The position numbers and the translations under genes were made by a program. A stretch of 64,000 nt of DNA, taken from Xanthomonas euvesicatoria pv. euvesicatoria. Lineage in GTDB: Bacteria; Pseudomonadota; Gammaproteobacteria; Xanthomonadales; Xanthomonadaceae. This document shows positions 58,377 to 64,000 of the stretch, piece by piece; within the stretch, counting starts at the first letter, position 1, and each line of letters begins with the position of its first letter. The stretch is taken from contig NZ_JAJIUJ010000069.1 in assembly GCF_020880415.1 (NCBI RefSeq), positions 84,229 through 148,228 on the forward strand, given 5' to 3'. The notes under the pieces were generated by a model. It had not been told where the DNA came from, searched no databases, and saw only the letters and a list, made by a program, of their open reading frames with translations.

Positions 58377-59774
58377 ATGACAAGTCTCGGCACAGTACCG
58401 CTTTATACACCAGCGGCCACACGCAATGATTCACGGGCACTTCCATTCATTGTTGCTGCAGCGATCTTTTTCATAGCCCAACTGATCATTGATGCCAGGG
58501 ACTTTACGGGTGATGCCGGCGCTTACTGGGCACTAAGCTCAGCCATCATCAACGGCACCTTCCCACAAACGATCAGGGGCTATGCCTACCCGCTCCTACT
58601 GACCCCTTTCAGGCTTGTCTTTGATCAATCGCAGCCCGCAGGGCTGCTTTCTCTAAAAATAGGGCAATCGATCGGATATGCCTACACATTTTCCATATTG
58701 CTCCCAAATCTTTACAGATCGATATTTGGCGAGAAGCTTTCTACCGCAAGAAGACTTATTCCACCAACCCTTATTGCATCTGTATTCCCAGGATTAATCT
58801 CCTACCCTCTAAGCGATGCACCATCACTTGGATTGATGGCACTGTCCGTGTACATAACGGTGAATTCGATCAGATCAAAGTCGTTATACGGACTATTTGC
58901 CGCGGGACTAATCTGCTATCTCACATACAACATCAGAACTATTTATCTATTCTCATTCATTGCCCTCGCCATCGTCTCTGCAACGTTTTTTGCCAAGGAC
59001 ATTCAACACAGAGCTTTTGCGCTCGCGACGTTTTTAGCGGGCTCGCTTATCGGCGCTTTGCCGCAGATAGCAATCAACCACACACACCATGCCACCATGT
59101 CTCCGCTCGTGGTGACCGATGTCCGCGGCGCATCACTTTTTGCCAGGCAGCTGACTTGGGGCATGGTGGTCGATAGGTACGAAACCTACATCGACCCCGG
59201 TACCGCAAAGGCAACCCCGACCTTCTACGCCAACCAGCGCGGTGCGGCATTATTGGAGAAGAATGGCGGTTTTGTGAAAAACCAGTCTTTCACTCGAATG
59301 TTGGCGATTATGGCGAAACATCCAATTACGTTTTTCCAAATCTATCTGCGCCACACCGCCTCAGCGCTCGATGCCAGAGATGGAGAGGTCTATACCAAAC
59401 AACCATCCGCCGAAAAAAATCGACGCTCGATCCTTTTCCTTATCATCGTCACCTTTGGCATCACTCAGTTGGGCAAGGCGATATTTTTCGCGCCATCCCA
59501 GCAGACCGTGAGCGCCAGGGCTCTATACACCCTGACCTTGCTCGCACCTTGCATAGCCATCATTCCTGGCGCAATCGAGACGCGATTCTTTCTCCCCCTC
59601 TACTGCCTGGCATATTGTGCGTTAGCTTTTCAAGAAATCAGCAGGAGGGCGTTCTTCATCCAATTGGGGTTGGCGGCGATCCTGACGGCAAGCATTTATT
59701 CTTTCGTTGCAGACTCCGTCAAAAGTCCGATTCATTCCCGACCCGAGTCATACATCCCTGGTGAACCGGGTTGA
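58377..59774 (+). CDS. AT-rich multispanning membrane protein, possible GT-C glycosyltransferase
   Basis: 465 aa with about 10-11 hydrophobic helices. The first large loop has RDFTGDAGAYWALS (Asp42, Asp46), like the acidic loop of GT-C sugar transferases such as ArnT/PMT, so transfer of a sugar from a polyprenyl carrier is a possibility, not shown. RBS AAGG 5 nt before ATG. GC is about 38% in a sampled line, against about 65% in the gene before, so recent transfer is likely. No partners such as a flippase are adjacent. Confidence 0.7.
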   Translation: MTSLGTVPLYTPAATRNDSRALPFIVAAAIFFIAQLIIDARDFTGDAGAYWALSSAIINGTFPQTIRGYAYPLLLTPFRLVFDQSQPAGLLSLKIGQSIGYAYTFSILLPNLYRSIFGEKLSTARRLIPPTLIASVFPGLISYPLSDAPSLGLMALSVYITVNSIRSKSLYGLFAAGLICYLTYNIRTIYLFSFIALAIVSATFFAKDIQHRAFALATFLAGSLIGALPQIAINHTHHATMSPLVVTDVRGASLFARQLTWGMVVDRYETYIDPGTAKATPTFYANQRGAALLEKNGGFVKNQSFTRMLAIMAKHPITFFQIYLRHTASALDARDGEVYTKQPSAEKNRRSILFLIIVTFGITQLGKAIFFAPSQQTVSARALYTLTLLAPCIAIIPGAIETRFFLPLYCLAYCALAFQEISRRAFFIQLGLAAILTASIYSFVADSVKSPIHSRPESYIPGEPG

Positions 59775-59830
59775 ATTCGCCATGATCGCTGACCGTTGCG
59801 ACACGGAGCACCACGCTTGGTAGGTGTCAA

Positions 59831-60259
59831 TCAGTGATTGACGATCTCGCCGTGCATGGCCGCCAGACGCGCCAGCAGGCGGTTTTGCGTGCGACGCGGA
59901 ATCTTGCGCTGATCCATGGCCCAGTTCAGATCCTCGACCAGGGCATTGAAGTCGCCTTCGCGGATGGCCAGGTGCGCGTGCGCCTGCTGCATCGATTTGG
60001 CGGTGTCCGGGCATGGGCCGTCGGCGACATGGCAGAACTTCTGCACCAGGCGCTCATTGAGCATGACGATATTGACGCGCGCGAATTTATCGACGATGCG
60101 TGGGTCGTCGGCGATGCGCGAGAGCATGGTTTCCACCAGCGCTTCAATGCCGGCCCGCCCGCCGAGTTCGTCGTACAGCGTCTGCCGCGATTGCGTGCTG
60201 GCGCAGGCGCTCGTCAGGCCCAGCACGCAGAGCAGCGACCAGCGCAGCCATCGGTTCAT
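59831..60259 (-). CDS. Lipoprotein with group 1 truncated haemoglobin domain
   Basis: 142 aa. A signal with lipobox LTSAC (Cys19) anchors a group 1 truncated globin (YDELGGRAGIEALVETMLSRIADDPRI; helix with conserved AHAHLAIREGDFNALVEDL containing the likely proximal His). This would place haem in the periplasm or outer membrane, a rare location for a globin. TGATG overlap with the DUF3034 gene upstream. Function, for instance O2 or NO binding, is not shown. Confidence 0.85.
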   Translation of the reverse strand: MNRWLRWSLLCVLGLTSACASTQSRQTLYDELGGRAGIEALVETMLSRIADDPRIVDKFARVNIVMLNERLVQKFCHVADGPCPDTAKSMQQAHAHLAIREGDFNALVEDLNWAMDQRKIPRRTQNRLLARLAAMHGEIVNH

Positions 60260-61131
60260 CAGAACGCCACCTGCAAGGAGAGATAAGGGCCGCGCTGATC
60301 GGCAAGCGTGGCGATGTCGCCAAGATCGGCGAATGCAGCGGTCAACGAGACATGCTTGCTCGGGTACCAGGCAACGAATGCATCTGCCCACGCTTGCTCG
60401 CGCGCAAAGCCGAGGTTATCGGGTTTGTCGCGATATTCCACACCCACTGCCCAGGACGGCGACAGCACGACGGCAGCGCTGACCTCCGGAACCAGGCGAT
60501 AGCTGTTGCGGCGATAGCCGCCGAAGCCGAGCAAGCCGGCCTGGTTGGCGCGGGTAGCGCGCAAGGTGCCGTTGAGCAGCAGCTGATATCCAGCAGCGCC
60601 CTGCAGCAACAGGCGGCTTGCGCTGACATAGATGTCGGTGCCGTGATCGTCGCGCGCACCGATCGCCAACGGCAAGGTGCCGTTGCGCAGGCGTTTGTAC
60701 TGCACGCCCAGGCTGACTTGTGGCGCATGTCCGTACACAAGGTCGCCGGCCACGCGCACCTTGGCACCGAACACGTCCTGGCCAAGCGCATTCCATGGCA
60801 AGCCGAGCCGGTCCTGCAAGGTGCCCAGATCCAGGCGCTGGCGGGCAAGCGACAGTTCCAGCCGATTGCCGACCGTGAGCGCGGCGCCCTGCACGTCGAG
60901 ACGGTAATCGCCGCTGTCGACATGGGTTGCGAACGCGACGGTGCCAAGCTCGTCGCGCGTGCCGTACCCGGACAACGTGGCCCACGGCACGATGCCGCCG
61001 CCGCTACTGCCTTCGATCATCGACACGCCGCCGGTGGCGAGCAGGCGCCCGTCGCTGGCCAGGGCATGCAGCGGCGCGAACACGCCGGCCACCGCAGCAG
61101 CAACAAGCGCAACACCCAGATGCCCGCTCAT
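60259..61131 (-). CDS. DUF3034 family protein (predicted outer-membrane beta-barrel)
   Basis: 290 aa from ATG at 61131. Signal peptide ends near HALASDG. The rest alternates polar and hydrophobic residues with terminal LSLQVAF, ending in aromatic F, suggesting an outer-membrane beta-barrel. The family appears as DUF3034 with no known function. The start overlaps the GGDEF-EAL stop (ATGA), and the haemoglobin lipoprotein overlaps its end. Confidence 0.75.
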   Translation of the reverse strand: MSGHLGVALVAAAVAGVFAPLHALASDGRLLATGGVSMIEGSSGGGIVPWATLSGYGTRDELGTVAFATHVDSGDYRLDVQGAALTVGNRLELSLARQRLDLGTLQDRLGLPWNALGQDVFGAKVRVAGDLVYGHAPQVSLGVQYKRLRNGTLPLAIGARDDHGTDIYVSASRLLLQGAAGYQLLLNGTLRATRANQAGLLGFGGYRRNSYRLVPEVSAAVVLSPSWAVGVEYRDKPDNLGFAREQAWADAFVAWYPSKHVSLTAAFADLGDIATLADQRGPYLSLQVAF

Positions 61132-63494
61132 CGCTGCACTCCTGCATGCGCTGGCGTGGTGATGCCGAGTTGGCGCATGCACCAGGCCACCAGCGGCGCT
61201 TCTTCCAGCGGTGGCGAATACAGATAGCCCTGCACCATGTCGCAGCCGTAGCCGCGCAGCAACGCGAGGGCCGCGGCGTTCTCGACGCCTTCGGCAATCA
61301 CGCTCAGCCCTAGGTTATGCCCCAGATCGATCGTGCTGCGCACGATGAAGGCATCGTCGGTGCCTTCGGCCAACTGCATGACGAAACTCTTGTCGATCTT
61401 CAATTCGTTCACCGGCATGCGCTTGAGTTGTGCCAACGAGGAATAGCCGGTGCCGAAGTCGTCGATGGACAGGCGCACGCCGACACTGCGCAACTGATGC
61501 AGCATGTGCAGCGCGAATTCGACATCGCGCATCAGGGCACTTTCGGTCAATTCCAGTGTGACCGACTGCGCTGGCACGGCATGATGCTCCAGGCAGCCGC
61601 GGACGAAGTCGGGCAATCCGGGATCGGACAGATCCAGTGCGGACAGGTTGATGGCCATGCCCAGTTCCAGCCCCTGCTTGCGCCATTGCGCCTGGCAGCG
61701 CAGCGCTTGGTCCAGCACGAAGCGGGTGAGCGGATGGATCACGCCGGAGTGTTCGGCAAGCGGGATGAATTCGTCCGGGCCGATCGGCCCGAGCACCGGA
61801 TGATGCCAGCGCACCAGCACTTCGACCTGTTCGACATGATCGGTGCGCAGACAAATCTTGGGCTGGAAGCGCAAGGTGAGTTCATTGGCGCCGATGGCCT
61901 GACGCAGATCGCCGGTGAGGCGCAAACGCCGCAAATGCTGTTCGTCCTGGCCCATGCGGTAGACGCTGGCGCCGAAGGCGGCCGTCGTACCGACCTGCCG
62001 CCGTGCAATGTCGGCCCGGCGCAACAAGGTGTCCGGGTCGGCGCCGTGCTCGGGAATCAAGGCGATGCCGATGCTGGCTTCGAGCTGGATGCGCGCCTGC
62101 GGCAACACCAGCGGGCGGCGCAACTGCAGCAGCAGGCGCTGCGCATCCTGCTGCACGCTGGCCGCATCGGCTTGCGCCACCACCACCATGAATTCATCGC
62201 TTCCCAGCCGGCCCACCAGGTTGGGCTCCTGCACGACCTCCACCAACCGACGCCCGGCTTCCACCAATACCTGGTCGGCGAAGTCGTGGCCCAGGCTGTC
62301 GTTGAGTTCCTTGAAGCGCTCCAGATCCAGGATCAGCACCGCGGCGGTGCCACCGGATGCCACGGTCTGATCCACCACGTCCTTCAAGCGCTCCAGCAAC
62401 CAGATCCGGTTAGGCAACCCAGTCAGGGCGTCATGGCGGGCCTGATGCAGGATGTGCTGTTCGCGGCTGGCGATCTGGTGCTGCATGCGCCCGAAACTGT
62501 CGGCCAGTTCAGCGAGTTCGCGGCCTGGCGGCACCTGCACGGCGGTGCGGTAGTCGCCGCGCTGAATGCGCCGCGCGGCCTGCACCAGTTGCGCCACCGG
62601 TTTGCTCACGCTGCGCGCAAGAAAAATCGCCACGCCCAGTGCAGCGACCGTGGCCAAGCCTGCCAGCAGCAGGATCCGCAGCTTGAGGATGCGGTACGGC
62701 GCCACGGCGCGATCCAGCGATGCCTGCAAGGCCACCCGCACCTGGCTGTCGCCCTGGATCGATTGCAGCCTGACCAGATAACGCGACTCATCCAGCGTCA
62801 GCGGGATCGATGCAGCCTGCACCTTCTCGGCCAGGGGCAGCTGCTGCGCGAATTGGGCGCGCGCCGAGGGCTCCAGGGTGGAGGCCAGCACGCGCACCGG
62901 CGGGCCATCGGTAAAGAAGGTCGCATCCAGCCCGGTGGTGGTGCGGAAATCCTGCGCCAGGCCATCGCCGGATTCGTTGCCGATCCCAATCCAGCCGACC
63001 CGGTTCGGCGCCAGCACCTGCACCACCGCCAACCGCACGATGTGCTGATTCAGCGCCACCACACCGACCGCGCGTCCATCGCGCTGCGCTTGCTGCAGCA
63101 AGGCCTGCACCGCACGCAATTGTTCGGCTTGCGGCACGTCGGCCAGGCCGGTCAAGAATTGGCCATCGGGCGACAGCAAGAGCGCGGTTTGCGCCGACAT
63201 GCGCGCGGCGTGGTTACGCAAGGCCGACTGCATGGTCGGCACATCGCCGCTTGCAACGGCCGCACGAAACCCGAAATCGTCGGCCAGCACCGACGCCGAC
63301 TGCAGCAGCTGTTCGTCGCGGCGCACGTTGATGCGTTGCCAGACCCGCTGCCCGATCTCCAGCTCTTCGCCAAGTTGCGCCTTGACGCTGCGCTCGGTCG
63401 CCACCTGCACGGCAAGGAAGGTCAGCGCCTGCGTGGCAAGCACGACCAGCACGAGCAAGGCCGCGATGCGGGTATGCAGGCGCATCGACCTCAT
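61128..63494 (-). CDS. Membrane GGDEF-EAL protein, likely c-di-GMP phosphodiesterase
   Basis: 788 aa. Transmembrane helices lie at about residues 8-30 and 272-294, with a periplasmic sensor domain of about 240 residues between. A HAMP domain (to about 345) is followed by a GGDEF domain with degenerate GSDEF (431-435) and no I-site, and an EAL domain with EVL (558-560). EAL catalytic residues appear intact: NLS, ELTES, DDFGTGYSSL, IDKSF, EGVE and QGYLYSPPL. Cyclic di-GMP hydrolysis is thus more likely than synthesis. ATGA overlap with the cupredoxin gene upstream. Confidence 0.92.
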   Translation of the reverse strand: MRSMRLHTRIAALLVLVVLATQALTFLAVQVATERSVKAQLGEELEIGQRVWQRINVRRDEQLLQSASVLADDFGFRAAVASGDVPTMQSALRNHAARMSAQTALLLSPDGQFLTGLADVPQAEQLRAVQALLQQAQRDGRAVGVVALNQHIVRLAVVQVLAPNRVGWIGIGNESGDGLAQDFRTTTGLDATFFTDGPPVRVLASTLEPSARAQFAQQLPLAEKVQAASIPLTLDESRYLVRLQSIQGDSQVRVALQASLDRAVAPYRILKLRILLLAGLATVAALGVAIFLARSVSKPVAQLVQAARRIQRGDYRTAVQVPPGRELAELADSFGRMQHQIASREQHILHQARHDALTGLPNRIWLLERLKDVVDQTVASGGTAAVLILDLERFKELNDSLGHDFADQVLVEAGRRLVEVVQEPNLVGRLGSDEFMVVVAQADAASVQQDAQRLLLQLRRPLVLPQARIQLEASIGIALIPEHGADPDTLLRRADIARRQVGTTAAFGASVYRMGQDEQHLRRLRLTGDLRQAIGANELTLRFQPKICLRTDHVEQVEVLVRWHHPVLGPIGPDEFIPLAEHSGVIHPLTRFVLDQALRCQAQWRKQGLELGMAINLSALDLSDPGLPDFVRGCLEHHAVPAQSVTLELTESALMRDVEFALHMLHQLRSVGVRLSIDDFGTGYSSLAQLKRMPVNELKIDKSFVMQLAEGTDDAFIVRSTIDLGHNLGLSVIAEGVENAAALALLRGYGCDMVQGYLYSPPLEEAPLVAWCMRQLGITTPAHAGVQR

Positions 63495-64000
63495 GGGCGC
63501 GGCTTCTTCGGGTCGGCGTTACGGAACTTGTCCTGCAGGGCGCGCACGCGCGCATCCGGTGGCGCCACGGCCGGCGCGGCGCCGGTGGTCTGCAGGGTCA
63601 CGCGGCGCTGCACTGGTTCGCGTGCGATCACCAACGGCTCGCTGCTGGCCGCGCCCTTGATGCGCGGGTGCCAGACCCGCAGCGTGTAATTGCCCGCAGG
63701 CGCCTCCAGCTGGGCGCGGCCATCGCTGCCGGTCTTGCCGAAATACGGCGTGTCCAGCACCACGATGTACCCCAGCATCCAATCGTGGATGTTGCAGCCG
63801 ATGGTGACCAGACCCGCCTGGTCGAAACGCACCGGCGTTGCGGTGGTGCCTTGAAACAGCGGCAGCTCGAAGCGCTTGGCCGGAGAGAATGAATACACCT
63901 GGTGGCGAATCTGATCGTTGTTCGGAAAGCGCACCAGGGTGCCGGTGCGCACTGCGAGCACGGCAGGCACGAACTGCGAATTGACCTGATCCATCTCCGC
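63491..64000 (-). CDS. Cupredoxin-like (methylamine-utilisation type) protein, 5' end outside window
   Basis: At least 170 C-terminal residues are seen; the frame is open at the window edge, so start and any signal peptide are unknown. A plastocyanin-like copper site is visible: His in NNDQIRHQVYSF, Cys and His in TIGCNIHDWM, and Met in the same loop, with VRFPNND before. The tail is Ala/Pro-rich. Similar to methylamine utilisation-annotated periplasmic proteins. The next gene overlaps it by 4 nt. Confidence 0.8.
   Translation of the reverse strand, partial: AEMDQVNSQFVPAVLAVRTGTLVRFPNNDQIRHQVYSFSPAKRFELPLFQGTTATPVRFDQAGLVTIGCNIHDWMLGYIVVLDTPYFGKTGSDGRAQLEAPAGNYTLRVWHPRIKGAASSEPLVIAREPVQRRVTLQTTGAAPAVAPPDARVRALQDKFRNADPKKPRP

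Overview
The window looks like a chromosomal segment of a Xanthomonas species (high-GC gammaproteobacterium, Xanthomonadaceae). The evidence is the gene order virD4-virB7-virB8-virB9-virB10-virB11-virB1-virB2-virB3 of the antibacterial Xanthomonadales type IV secretion system (X-T4SS), including its unusual long VirB7 lipoprotein, an Oar-like TonB receptor, and a fimT-pilVWX-pilY1-pilE minor-pilin cluster. I cannot name the species.

Region 1 (1-8.5 kb, minus strand) is most of the X-T4SS locus: VirD4, then a long leader with a CRP/Clp-type palindrome and a small coupled leader ORF, then virB7 to virB3. virB4 would lie outside the window. GC drops to about 42-50% inside virB8 and stays low, against about 60% in virD4 and the start of virB8. 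Region 2 (8.5-12.2 kb) holds a tetranucleotide repeat tract, tRNA-Val(GAC), uvrB, a lone FimT-like pseudopilin on the plus strand, a bidirectional terminator and tRNA-Asn(GTT). Region 3 (12.2-19.1 kb, minus) is the type IV pilus minor-pilin/PilY1 operon. Region 4 (19.2-31.4 kb) is ppnN, an Oar-like outer-membrane receptor, the grxD-SDR-marC operon, an iron superoxide dismutase gene, purEK, a Trm112-like gene with nadC, a DUF2272 gene and hairpin-rich intergenic repeats.

Region 5 (31.4-40.9 kb, minus) is the conserved translation/RNA operon metY-rimP-nusA-infB-rbfA-truB-rpsO-pnp. Its terminators lie after metY (two in tandem), after rpsO and after pnp. Region 6 (41-57.4 kb, minus) is the complete 14-gene complex I operon nuoA-N, preceded by tRNA-Leu(GAG), secG and tpiA. 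The nuo block therefore sits between leuU and metY, which are close together with secG and rimP in other gammaproteobacteria.

Region 7 (57.5-64 kb) has an SDR gene and an AT-rich gene for a polytopic membrane protein (plus strand). It ends with a tightly overlapping minus-strand operon: a cupredoxin-like protein (cut by the window edge), a membrane GGDEF-EAL protein, a DUF3034 protein and a truncated-haemoglobin lipoprotein. The overlaps suggest one envelope redox/oxygen and c-di-GMP signalling module.

Most very long plus-strand open frames opposite uvrB, pnp, infB, nusA and nuo are antisense shadows caused by high GC3 and were left out.
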